Positions 57,005 through 64,000 of a DNA stretch of 64,000 bases are shown piece by piece. How positions within the stretch are numbered: the first letter of the stretch is position 1; the number at the start of each line of letters is the position of its first letter. Location: the NCBI GenBank assembly GCA_023393915.1, contig JAEXBS010000093.1:13428-77427 (forward strand), read 5' to 3'. The position numbers and the translations under genes were made by a program. The DNA is from Bacteroidota bacterium (GTDB taxonomy: Bacteria; Bacteroidota; Bacteroidia; Flavobacteriales; Weeksellaceae). The notes below the pieces were generated by a model. That model was given only the letters and a program-made list of their open reading frames with translations, was not told the DNA's origin and searched no databases.

Positions 57005-57880
57005 TTAATTTAGTTTTTCGATGGGTACTCGATACAGTGATGCCAGGGCATTAAAAGGACCCTTATTAAAAGCCTCTGAACTGATGTACAAAAAATCTTT
57101 ATCTACTGCTATTCCTTCAACTTGACCAAGTCGAGAACACATTCCTAGAAAGTATTTTTTGGGCCTACTTGAAAAGTAGTTTCCTTCTTGGTCTCGAATG
57201 AACACCGTTAGATAAACTTCCATTTTCCAGGTATAGCCTACAATAAATAGGCGATCCGAATTGGCGGCAGCATCCGTTGCCATATAACCAATATCAAAAG
57301 TTTCTAGCTTTTTGGCTCCTTGATGTGCTATCAAAGAATCTTTTGAAATTTGATACCTAGTGGTATTTTGGCTTACGAATTCTTTTGTGAAAACATGAAG
57401 CGCTCCCTCAAGAAAAACGAGCGATTCTGCGTCAAAATTGTGCTGATGCAAAGGACCGGAGAAGCTTTTCTGCTCTGGATAAAAATATTGAATAGAATCT
57501 ACTTTATTTGGCTCCCTTGGATCCACGGAGTAAATTTTAAGATCCTTTCTTGTTCCTCCATTGTTTCCAAATTCTCCTATGTAGAGCCGAGTGCTGTCAC
57601 TAGCTAAAGCTTCCCAATCTTTGTTTTTAACCGGAAGGGAGATTTCGTTTCTTTTTTGTGCGCTACTAGGATCAATCTCATAAAGGGAAGCAGGATTCCC
57701 TCCATCGTTTAAAGTGTAAAGCTTATCATTTAAAAAAGCCAGTCCCGAACTCTCTTTCATTACAGGATCTAGGTTTCCGACTTTATAGCGAGCAATTTTT
57801 AGCCACTCGTAACTCGATTGAGAAAAAGCCACTGTAGGTAACAGTAAGGCTAGAAAAAGAATAGAGAATTTTGTTCTCAT
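57005..57880 (-). CDS. Exported beta-propeller-like protein of unknown function
   Basis: A 291-residue protein with a signal peptide (MRTKFSILFLALLLPTVAFS). The mature part has repeated blades of the NHL/SMP-30 kind: ESSGLAFLNDKLYTLNDGGN, WEALASDSTRLYIGEFGNNG, HNFDAESLVFLEGALHVFTK and LGQVEGIAVDKDFLYISSEA. No catalytic residues stand out. It starts at the base after the rlmN stop codon (TAA-ATG), so it is co-transcribed and probably coupled to rlmN, though the functions seem unrelated. Similar proteins in this phylum are annotated as hypothetical. Confidence 0.75.
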   Translation of the reverse strand: MRTKFSILFLALLLPTVAFSQSSYEWLKIARYKVGNLDPVMKESSGLAFLNDKLYTLNDGGNPASLYEIDPSSAQKRNEISLPVKNKDWEALASDSTRLYIGEFGNNGGTRKDLKIYSVDPREPNKVDSIQYFYPEQKSFSGPLHQHNFDAESLVFLEGALHVFTKEFVSQNTTRYQISKDSLIAHQGAKKLETFDIGYMATDAAANSDRLFIVGYTWKMEVYLTVFIRDQEGNYFSSRPKKYFLGMCSRLGQVEGIAVDKDFLYISSEAFNKGPFNALASLYRVPIEKLN

Positions 57881-58918
57881 TTAAGCGTCTGCTGTTTTGT
57901 TTGCAAGCTGGCCGCACGCAGCGTCAATGTCTCCTCCTCTACTTTTTCTTACCATTACAGTAATTCCAGCTTTGGTTAATTCATGAACGTACCTGTTTTC
58001 CGCTTCAACGCTTCTGTGATCAAACTTCCCTTCTCCAATCGGGTTGTATTGAATTAAATTCACTTTGGAAGGAACCTGACGGCAGTAACGAATTAGTGCT
58101 CGAATGTCTTCCATCTGATCGTTAATTCCTTTCCATACGCAGTATTCAAAGGTAACAACAGAACCTGTTTTCTCATACCAATACTGAAGGGATTCCATAA
58201 TATCGGTCAATGGAAATTTAGTAGAAAACGGCATGATTTCGTTTCGGGTCTTTTCTATAGCGGAGTGCAAAGAAAGGGCAAGTTTAACTTTTACATTTTC
58301 ATCCGCCAGCATTTTAATCATCTTCGGGATTCCCGAAGTGGAGACGGTAATGCGTCGAGGTGACATCCCAAGTCCGTCTGGTGAAGTGATCTTACGAATG
58401 GCTTCTACAACGTTTTTATAGTTCATCATAGGCTCTCCCATTCCCATAAAAACGATATTGGATAATGGTCGGTCCCAATAGAGTCGAGATTGTCTATCAA
58501 TTAAAGCCACCTGATCCACAATCTCAGCGACTTCCAGGTTACGCATTCTTTTGAGTTTAGCGGTAGCGCAGAATTCACAATTGAGCGAACATCCTACCTG
58601 AGAAGATACGCAGGCTGTTGTACGCGTTTCTGTAGGAATAAGTACACTCTCCACCATAAGACCGTCGTGGAGTTTCACACCATTTTTGATTGTTCCATCG
58701 GAGGACTTCTGTAACTGATCTACAGCAATAGGTTGAATAATAAATTCTTTAGAAAGCGATTCCCTTAATTCCTTGGAAAGGTTCGTCATTTCGTCAATGG
58801 AATGCAAGTTTTTGCTCCACAGCCAGTCATAGACTTGCTTGGCCCGAAAAGGTTTTTCTCCAAGGGATACAAAATGCTCTTTTAGTTCTTCTAAACTAAG
58901 GGTTCTGATGTCTTTCAA
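57881..58918 (-). CDS. rlmN: 23S rRNA (adenine(2503)-C(2))-methyltransferase RlmN
   Basis: A 345-residue radical SAM enzyme making m2A2503 in 23S rRNA and m2A37 in some tRNAs. The cluster motif GCSLNCEFCATAKL (C-x3-C-x2-C) is near residue 110. The catalytic cysteine pair is the Cys in the FEYCVWKGIND block area and the C-terminal AACGQLAN cysteine. SLEELKEHFVSLGEKPFRAK and MGMGEPMMNYKNV are typical. The beta-propeller gene abuts its stop directly. It has a -7 box but no clear TTG element. Confidence 0.95.
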   Translation of the reverse strand: MKDIRTLSLEELKEHFVSLGEKPFRAKQVYDWLWSKNLHSIDEMTNLSKELRESLSKEFIIQPIAVDQLQKSSDGTIKNGVKLHDGLMVESVLIPTETRTTACVSSQVGCSLNCEFCATAKLKRMRNLEVAEIVDQVALIDRQSRLYWDRPLSNIVFMGMGEPMMNYKNVVEAIRKITSPDGLGMSPRRITVSTSGIPKMIKMLADENVKVKLALSLHSAIEKTRNEIMPFSTKFPLTDIMESLQYWYEKTGSVVTFEYCVWKGINDQMEDIRALIRYCRQVPSKVNLIQYNPIGEGKFDHRSVEAENRYVHELTKAGITVMVRKSRGGDIDAACGQLANKTADA

Positions 58919-58938
58919 ATGCGTAATAATTTCGAGTG

Positions 58939-58946
58939 CAAAGATA
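58939..58946 (-). promoter_or_regulatory. -7 promoter box of rlmN
   Basis: TATCTTTG followed by C on the minus strand, 20 bp upstream of the start. Confidence 0.4.
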
Positions 58947-58998
58947 AGAAATTGAAACTTAGATTGGTTTTCACTTTTCTTCCCGACTCCTTAATTGG

Positions 58999-59030
58999 AA
59001 AAAACAAATACGCAGCTTAAAAAAGCTGCG
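58999..59030 (-). terminator. Terminator of queA
   Basis: CGCAGCTT (59011-59018) pairs with AAGCTGCG (59023-59030), with A-rich sequence giving the U-tract on the minus strand. Confidence 0.7.
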
Positions 59031-59060
59031 CATATAGATTAAGTATTTTTCTAACCTTTC

Positions 59061-60110
59061 TTAAAGGATTAGCATGGCATCTCCGTAAGAGTAGAATTTG
59101 TACTTCTCTTTGATGGCCTCTTGGTAAGCATGCATGATGAAATCCTTATTGGCAAAAGCAGCGATCATCATAATGAGCGTACTCTTAGGCGTATGGAAAT
59201 TGGTAATCATAGCATTGGCTACTCCAAAATCGTGTGGAGGATAAATAAACTTGTTAGTCCATCCTCTGTACGGTCCAATCTTTCTGTTAGAAGAAACGGA
59301 AGTTTCAATAGCTCTCATCGTTGTTGTTCCAACGGCGCAAACCCTTCTTCCTTCTTCTACTGCTTTATTGATAATATCGGCATTCTTCTGATCGATAATG
59401 GCTTCCTCACTTTCCATTTTGTGCTTAGAAAGATCTTCTACCTCAATAGGATTGAAGGTTCCTAGTCCAATATGAAGGGTGATTTCTGCAAAATCAATTC
59501 CTTTGATCTCCATTCTTTTTAGAAGGTGCTTGGAGAAGTGAAGTCCTGCAGTAGGTGCAGCTACTGCTCCTTCTACTTTGGCAAAGATGGTTTGGTATCT
59601 TTCTGCATCTTCTGGCTCAACCTCTCTTTTGATGTATTTAGGAAGTGGTGTTTCTCCTAGTTCTTTAAGCTTAGTACGGAATTCCTCGTAACTTCCATCG
59701 TATAAGAAGCGGAGGGTTCTTCCTCTAGAAGTGGTGTTGTCAATTACTTCTGCAACCAGGGACTCGTCTTCAGTAAAGAATAATTTGTTTCCAATTCTGA
59801 TTTTTCTAGCAGGATCTACGAGTACGTCCCAAACACGAGTTTCTTTATCAAGCTCTCTTAAAAGAAAAACTTCAATTTTTGCTCCTGTTTTTTCTTTGTT
59901 TCCGAAAAGACGTGCTGGAAACACTTTGGTATTATTGAAAATGAAAAGGTCCTTTTCATCAAAATAATCGATAACGTCTTTGAAAAGTTTGTGCTCGATC
60001 GTTTCGGTTTTTCTATCCAAAACCATTAGTCTCGCCTCATCGCGGTGCTCACTTGGATGTTCTGCTAGTAGTTCCGCTGGCAGATCAAAATTAAAGTCTG
60101 ATGTCTTCAT
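59061..60110 (-). CDS. queA: S-adenosylmethionine:tRNA ribosyltransferase-isomerase QueA
   Basis: A 349-residue enzyme of queuosine synthesis that transfers the ribosyl part of SAM to preQ1 in tRNA. The start FNFDLPAELLAEHPSEHRDE, the block VAAPTAGLHFSKHLLKRMEI, THIGLGTFNPIE-like (here LHIGLGTFNPIEVEDLSKHK) and the ending DAMLIL are all family hallmarks; YGDAMLIL closes the protein. A complete promoter and terminator flank it, so it is a single-gene unit. Confidence 0.96.
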   Translation of the reverse strand: MKTSDFNFDLPAELLAEHPSEHRDEARLMVLDRKTETIEHKLFKDVIDYFDEKDLFIFNNTKVFPARLFGNKEKTGAKIEVFLLRELDKETRVWDVLVDPARKIRIGNKLFFTEDESLVAEVIDNTTSRGRTLRFLYDGSYEEFRTKLKELGETPLPKYIKREVEPEDAERYQTIFAKVEGAVAAPTAGLHFSKHLLKRMEIKGIDFAEITLHIGLGTFNPIEVEDLSKHKMESEEAIIDQKNADIINKAVEEGRRVCAVGTTTMRAIETSVSSNRKIGPYRGWTNKFIYPPHDFGVANAMITNFHTPKSTLIMMIAAFANKDFIMHAYQEAIKEKYKFYSYGDAMLIL

Positions 60111-60147
60111 TAATAAAATTTACGGATTTTATAGTACTATTAATCGG

Positions 60148-60178
60148 CAAAGATACGGCTTAAAAAAGCGAAAGTCAA
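60148..60178 (-). promoter_or_regulatory. Promoter of queA
   Basis: On the minus strand TTG (60178-60176), a 20-bp spacer and TATCTTTG (60155-60148) followed by C. The leader would be about 30 nt. Confidence 0.6.
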
Positions 60179-60236
60179 TAGAAAAGATTTAACCTCGAGA
60201 ATAGAGTTACGAATTAGGGGTTTTCTATTTTCAATT

Positions 60237-60266
60237 AAAAAGCGAGCCTTAATAAAAAGACTCGCT
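60237..60266 (-). terminator. Terminator of the S9 peptidase gene
   Basis: AGCGAG (60241-60246) pairs with CTCGCT (60261-60266), with an A-run on the left giving the U-tract on the minus strand. Confidence 0.6.
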
Positions 60267-60279
60267 CTAGTTTTAAATA

Positions 60280-62274
60280 TTAAAGGGTTTCTTTTAACCA
60301 TTCGAAGAATTCCCTCTGCCACACTAGTGCATTGTGAGGTTGCAGTACCCAGTGGTTTTCATCCGGATAGTAAAGGAATTTTGATTTTAATCCTTTAAGC
60401 CTTGCCGTTTGAAACGCTTGGTTTCCTTGCTCATAAGGCACTCTAAAATCCAGTCCTCCTTGAATAATCATAATAGGCGTATTCCAATTCTGAGAATAGT
60501 TGCTAGGATTGAATTCTGTATAGGCTTTTGGAGTTGGAGTTTCCCATGGAGATCCAATGTCGAAATTAGCAAAGAAAAGTTCTTCAGTAGTTCCGTACCA
60601 AGATTTCATATCAAATAGTCCGTTGTGAGAGATAAACGTCTTAAATCGGTTTTCATGTATTCCTGCCAGCATATAAACGCTGTATCCTCCGTAACTAGCT
60701 CCTACCGCTCCTACTCGATCTGCATCCACATAAGGAAGGGTTTTTGCATAATCGGTAGCTGCTAGATAGTCTTGCATCACCTGACCTCCCCAATCTCTAG
60801 AAATAGCTTCGTTCCACTCGGTTCCCCACCCTGGCATTCCTCTACGGTTAGGAGCCACAATGATGTAGCCTTGAGCCGCCATCAAAGCAAAATTCCAACG
60901 CGTACTAAAGTATTGCGTTAATGCAGACTGAGGTCCTCCCTGAGCATAAAGTAAGGTAGGATACTTCTTACTTGGATCAAAATTAGGAGGATAAAAGAAC
61001 CAAACTCCCATTTCTTTTCCATCAGTCGTTTTCACCATTTTTAGCTCTGATTTTGATGGAGTGATCTTAGCATAGTTGGCTTTATTTACTTCCGTTAATG
61101 GAGCCATTTTCCCAGTAGAAGGTACTACCGTGAAAAGATCTGAATTGTGATTAATGTCAACACGGTTCACAATAATTCGAGATTTGTTTGCACTTATGAT
61201 ATCATTGATATCAAAGTTACCGCTAGTAATCTGGCTGATTTTTTTACTCTTTGGATCTACTGAAAAGAGTTGTTTTGTTCCTCTTAAAGCCGCACTGAAA
61301 TAAATCTTCTTTGAATCGTCATTCCAGGCTAAAGCTCCCGTTACACTTTCATCCCATCCTTCTGTAAGGTTAGTCTTTGCTCCTGTTTTCCAATCCAAAA
61401 GTTTAATATCGTTTTTGTCCGCTTCGTAGCCGTCTCTTTTCATTGAAGTATACATCAGGTACTTTCCATCTGGGCTAAATAGTGGATGAACGTCGTAACC
61501 TTTGTTTTCTGAAGTTAGGTTTCTGGTAGTTCCTTTCTCAACTGAATAAGCGAAAATATCGGTGTTGGTTGAAGTGACGTATTCCACTCCTGTGAAAGGT
61601 TTCACAACGTATAGGAGTTCTTTTGAATCTGGACTCCACGTGAAGTCTTCACTTCCACCAAAAGGTTTTTGTGGCGAATCCCAAGCCTTTCCTTCCAATA
61701 AATCAGTAGCTTCTTCTACTTTCTTAGAAGTCTCTACAACAAATACATGATTGTATTTTCCTTCGTTCCATTTATCCCAATGGCGATGGTTTAGATCCGT
61801 ATAAATCTGTGCCGAAGAGTTCGGTGTGTCTTTGTACTTTTCTTTTCCGTAAACGGTCTCTACTTGAACTTCTTTCGAAAAAGCAATTTTCTTCCCGTCT
61901 GGAGAGACCTTAATGTAATCTACTTCTCCAATGGCATAGAATTCTTGCCAAGTTTTTCCTGCATCCTTAGAAGAATAAAGCATACCTTTTTCTACGGCAT
62001 AGAGTCCGTTTCCATCCCATTGAACTAGGGATTTCCCACCTAGATCTACAGGAGTGGCTGCATTGCTTTTCAGGTTTAAGATATAAGTATCTGACTTGGA
62101 TTTTTCTGTTTGTAGATCTGTCTGACTAACTTTATAAAAAAGGGTGCTTTGATCCGGTGATAAAACCGAAGTACTCAATCGATTGAGCGTCCATAGGGTT
62201 TCCGGAGTCATCACGTTTTGCGCAGTTATCATCATAGGGGCTGCTAGTGCTACAAGAGCATGTTTTACTTTCAT
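60280..62274 (-). CDS. S9-family (prolyl oligopeptidase type) serine peptidase, exported
   Basis: A 664-residue secreted peptidase. A signal-like start (MKVKHALVALAAPMMITAQN) precedes a beta-propeller (about 40-400) with repeated WSPDSKELLY, FSPDGKYLMY and WNDDSKKIYF blades, then the alpha/beta-hydrolase domain. The nucleophile is in VGAVGASYGGYSVYM near residue 527, the Asp in IQGGLDFRVPYEQG near 608 and the His in DENHWVLQPHN near 639. It fits the acylaminoacyl/dipeptidyl-peptidase branch. Its start overlaps the stop of the PH-domain gene (ATGA), so the two are coupled. Confidence 0.92.
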   Translation of the reverse strand: MKVKHALVALAAPMMITAQNVMTPETLWTLNRLSTSVLSPDQSTLFYKVSQTDLQTEKSKSDTYILNLKSNAATPVDLGGKSLVQWDGNGLYAVEKGMLYSSKDAGKTWQEFYAIGEVDYIKVSPDGKKIAFSKEVQVETVYGKEKYKDTPNSSAQIYTDLNHRHWDKWNEGKYNHVFVVETSKKVEEATDLLEGKAWDSPQKPFGGSEDFTWSPDSKELLYVVKPFTGVEYVTSTNTDIFAYSVEKGTTRNLTSENKGYDVHPLFSPDGKYLMYTSMKRDGYEADKNDIKLLDWKTGAKTNLTEGWDESVTGALAWNDDSKKIYFSAALRGTKQLFSVDPKSKKISQITSGNFDINDIISANKSRIIVNRVDINHNSDLFTVVPSTGKMAPLTEVNKANYAKITPSKSELKMVKTTDGKEMGVWFFYPPNFDPSKKYPTLLYAQGGPQSALTQYFSTRWNFALMAAQGYIIVAPNRRGMPGWGTEWNEAISRDWGGQVMQDYLAATDYAKTLPYVDADRVGAVGASYGGYSVYMLAGIHENRFKTFISHNGLFDMKSWYGTTEELFFANFDIGSPWETPTPKAYTEFNPSNYSQNWNTPIMIIQGGLDFRVPYEQGNQAFQTARLKGLKSKFLYYPDENHWVLQPHNALVWQREFFEWLKETL

Positions 62275-62750
62275 TTGTTTCTACTTATCTGTTTTTCAAT
62301 TTCATTTAAAAAGGCTAGTTTGTCCTTCGGACTTACTACTATGCTTTTATTGTTATTTAATTTAAGTGCTATCGTACTTTTTCTATTCGTGACCATCCAA
62401 AACTCATCCAAATTAAAATAGCCAAAGAATCCAAAAAGACCACCTACACCAAAAGTTCGTATCCTTATTTTATTGTCAGGAATTAGAACCTCTTTTACAT
62501 TATTAAAAGGTACTATTTTCTTTAATAGAGGTGATTTTATAATCAATTTCCCCTCTTCTATCACTAGTTTAGGAATAAGAAGGTAAGCTACTAGAATAGC
62601 TAAAATTAAGATTATTAGACCACCAGTGAATGTGTTTTTATACTGCTCGGTAAACAAGGAAGCCACAAGGAAAACAAGTGCAAGTAAAAATACAAATGCA
62701 GTCGTGATTTTAGTCCACTTGTCCATGCTTGCAGAAGAAAACTCCTTCAT
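62271..62750 (-). CDS. Membrane-anchored bacterial PH-domain protein
   Basis: A 159-residue protein with two adjacent membrane helices (WTKITTAFVFLLALVFLVAS and FTGGLIILILAILVAYLLIP) followed by a cytoplasmic-looking beta-rich domain with LVIEEGKLIIKSPLLKKIVP, IRIRTFGVGGLFGFFGYFNL and TNRKSTIALKLNNNKSIVVS. This order is that of bacterial PH-domain (bPH) proteins. Function unknown. Its stop overlaps the S9 peptidase start by 4 bp (ATGA), and it starts 25 bp after the holin-like gene. Confidence 0.72.
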   Translation of the reverse strand: MKEFSSASMDKWTKITTAFVFLLALVFLVASLFTEQYKNTFTGGLIILILAILVAYLLIPKLVIEEGKLIIKSPLLKKIVPFNNVKEVLIPDNKIRIRTFGVGGLFGFFGYFNLDEFWMVTNRKSTIALKLNNNKSIVVSPKDKLAFLNEIEKQISRNK

Positions 62751-62775
62751 AGGCTAATTTGCAATAGAATCTTGT

Positions 62776-63117
62776 TTAATCCTTGGAAACAAGTGATCCT
62801 AGTACAGAACTTACTATGGAAAGAAGTATACTAAAGATAAATGCCCACCAGAAACCATCTACTTGCATTCCTTCAACAAAGTAATCAACAATAAGAATAA
62901 CAACAGCATTAATTACTAAGGAGAAAAGTCCTAAGGTTAAGATCGTAAGTGGAAGTCCTAAAAGTTGAAGTATCGGCTTTAAAATGATATTCAAAACTCC
63001 TAGAACTAAAGCAAATACAATGGCAGTCCAAAAATCAGCGATATTCACACCGCTTAAAATCATTTGTAAAACATAAGCCGCTACGGCTGTAACAAGTAAT
63101 CTAATCAATAAATTCAT
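62776..63117 (-). CDS. Phage holin family-like membrane protein
   Basis: A 113-residue protein made of four hydrophobic helices (LLIRLLVTAVAAYVLQMILS, WTAIVFALVLGVLNIILKPI, LLGLPLTILTLGLFSLVINA and WWAFIFSILLSIVSSVLGSL). This is the pattern of the 4TM 'phage holin family' (YvlD-like) proteins, which are usually chromosomal and not part of prophages; no phage gene is near. The ATG at 63117 is chosen because the longer frame begins with TTG. It heads a three-gene operon with the PH-domain and S9 peptidase genes. Confidence 0.85.
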   Translation of the reverse strand: MNLLIRLLVTAVAAYVLQMILSGVNIADFWTAIVFALVLGVLNIILKPILQLLGLPLTILTLGLFSLVINAVVILIVDYFVEGMQVDGFWWAFIFSILLSIVSSVLGSLVSKD

Positions 63118-63578
63118 AAGCTTATTTTTTAGTAAATATAGTATTTTCAAAATTTATGTCAAATCAGTAATTCTAAGAGGGAACATACTTTTTTAACACT
63201 AAAAATGAAAGTTGAATTAAACGAAATCTAAGTGCCCTAATGCATTCCTTAAAAGTAGTATTCTGGAAGAAGTAACCACTACGTTTGTAACCAAGCTTCA
63301 AAGTGTCGGATTTATTATTTTATTAAATTTCGCTCTATCAATTCCTCCCCCTTGTTTTGATATTTTTAAAATCTCATTTTGCGATGAGATAAATCCCTGA
63401 TCTATAAGGGAAGCGGTAATCAAATTTTGAAACTCTTTTTGTACCCTTGCATATCGAAAGAATACATTAATACTATCCGCTTACACTTCAGACGCAAGAA
63501 TAAAATCTTTACAAAATGCACAATTATTTTTCGCACCGTCACTCAAATAGCATCTCTGTCTGTAGTTTTATATATTTT
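63118..63578. other. 461-bp gene-poor region before the Crp/Fnr gene
   Basis: AT-rich region between the holin-like gene and a truncated Crp/Fnr gene. It holds a start-less open stretch on the minus strand (63298-63480) that looks like a gene remnant, and nothing else I can support. No repeat or tRNA gene seen. Confidence 0.55.
63298..63480 (-). pseudogene. Possible gene remnant, 60 open codons without a start
   Basis: Minus-strand frame bounded by TAA at 63481-63483 and TGA at 63298-63300, with no ATG. The translation (for example FFRYARVQKEFQNLITASLI and ILKISKQGGGIDRAKFNKII) is balanced and helix-like rather than random. It may be the tail of a decayed gene, or chance. I do not recognise it. 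Confidence 0.25.
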
Positions 63579-64000
63579 CTAAACCTCACTTCTTATCCTG
63601 CTAAGTGTTTCCTGAGAAATGCCAAGATAAGAAGCTATCATCCCAAGCGGCGCACGCAAAAGTATATCAGAATTTTCTTCTAAAAGCTGAATATATTTTT
63701 CCTTTGCCGTCATATACTGCAAGGAATTGATGCGCCTTTCCATATTCGACATCAGAAGCCCCAAAACACGGCGGCTGAAATTGGCTATGGTGAGCGAAGT
63801 TTCGCAGAGCTCTTCCATTTTCGAGTAACGGAAAAAAACAATCTCACTATCTTCTAAAGCTTCAATGGAATGTCGCGCCGGAATTTTCTCAAAAATGGTG
63901 TCTTTATTGGCGAGAATGCTGTTTTCGGGGTAAAAATTGGTGGTGATGTCTTTTCCTTTTTCAAAATAAAACGAGCGCAGAAGCCCTTTTTCTACAAAAT
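63579..64000 (-). CDS. Crp/Fnr-family transcriptional regulator, cut by the window's right edge
   Basis: The C-terminal ~140 residues of a Crp/Fnr-type regulator; the N-terminus lies beyond base 64000. The cNMP-binding-like beta roll is seen as LLRSFYFEKGKDITTNFYPE, SILANKDTIFEKIPARHSIE and ALEDSEIVFFRYSKMEELCE. After the dimer helix comes the helix-turn-helix LRAPLGMIASYLGISQETLS ending in RIRSEV. This small-HTH type is common in Bacteroidota; the ligand is unknown. By eye it looks richer in G and C than its neighbours. Confidence 0.88.
   Translation of the reverse strand, partial: FVEKGLLRSFYFEKGKDITTNFYPENSILANKDTIFEKIPARHSIEALEDSEIVFFRYSKMEELCETSLTIANFSRRVLGLLMSNMERRINSLQYMTAKEKYIQLLEENSDILLRAPLGMIASYLGISQETLSRIRSEV

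Noticed and set aside
62776..63117. Prophage signal from the holin-like gene
   Set aside because: This 4TM family is usually chromosomal, and there are no capsid, tail, lysin or integrase genes nearby.
1..64000. tRNA, rRNA, CRISPR or insertion-sequence elements
   Set aside because: No T-loop-like GTTCGA arms in a cloverleaf context, no direct-repeat arrays and no transposase-like translation were found on either strand by eye.
1..64000. Frequent AAGTACTT-type hexamers (AGTACT)
   Set aside because: A rough count is close to what base composition predicts, and most lie within codons, so no repeat family is supported.

Overview
The window is a stretch of ordinary, gene-dense bacterial chromosome from a member of the Bacteroidota, most likely class Flavobacteriia (a Weeksellaceae- or Flavobacteriaceae-like organism). 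The evidence is the low GC content (estimated by eye), the near absence of Shine-Dalgarno sequences, many -7 boxes of the Bacteroidota type (TAnnTTTG, several with a TTG/TTTG element 18-21 bp upstream), and lineage-typical genes: the DUF3098 protein beside FtsX, DUF4294, a DUF4286-like protein, stand-alone MnmD, a fused E1 alpha/beta 2-oxoacid dehydrogenase, and an orphan AddB-like nuclease. I saw no rRNA, tRNA, CRISPR array, insertion sequence or prophage.

Layout. 1-9.5 kb: end of glutaryl-CoA dehydrogenase, AddB-like nuclease, rsmG plus a small lipoprotein, a DtxR/MntR-type metalloregulator with its own putative operator, then gyrA and a secreted TPR protein. 9.5-16.3 kb: a LuxC-like acyl-CoA reductase facing a dicluster ferredoxin, then serC, a serA-like dehydrogenase and a DUF1015 protein (serine biosynthesis), and an exported M28 peptidase. 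16.3-25.8 kb: a cyclophilin-FKBP lipoprotein, ilvE and mnmD back to back, NUDIX, S1/P1 nuclease with DUF4294, M42 peptidase, rpe, GNAT and rpsA. 26-30.4 kb: a copper locus (a three-part multicopper oxidase behind a small Cys/His-rich exported protein), PAP2 phosphatase and a MerR regulator. 30.4-39.6 kb: the ftsX-DUF3098-uppP-truB-rluF operon, rsmA, mgtE, TIGR02757, rnz, rdgB and a CPBP protease. 39.7-50.5 kb: prfC, a DUF4349-like lipoprotein, several small membrane proteins (two under 60 aa), fatty-acid genes (thioesterase, acyl-CoA dehydrogenase, acyl-CoA ligase), a zinc-ribbon-family protein without its cysteines, a Nif3-like protein and a K+ channel with a zinc-ribbon tail. 50.5-63.1 kb: patatin, lpd, the fused E1, polyprenyl diphosphate synthase, rlmN with a beta-propeller protein, queA, an S9 peptidase, and PH-domain and holin-like membrane proteins. 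The right edge is a gene-poor patch followed by a truncated Crp/Fnr regulator.

Together these genes cover translation and RNA modification (rsmG, rsmA, truB, rluF, rlmN, queA, mnmD, rpsA, prfC), envelope building (uppP, polyprenyl synthase, ftsX), acyl-CoA and 2-oxoacid oxidation (gcdH, acd, ligase, E1, lpd) and metal handling (metalloregulator, mgtE, copper oxidase). No clearly new multi-gene system is visible. The most interesting leads are the DUF1015 protein with a DGHHR motif in the serine operon, the LuxC-like reductase and ferredoxin beside it, the small Cys/His-rich protein upstream of the copper oxidase, the zinc-ribbon protein that has lost all four ligands, back-to-back core promoters between ilvE and mnmD, and several unexplained inverted repeats.
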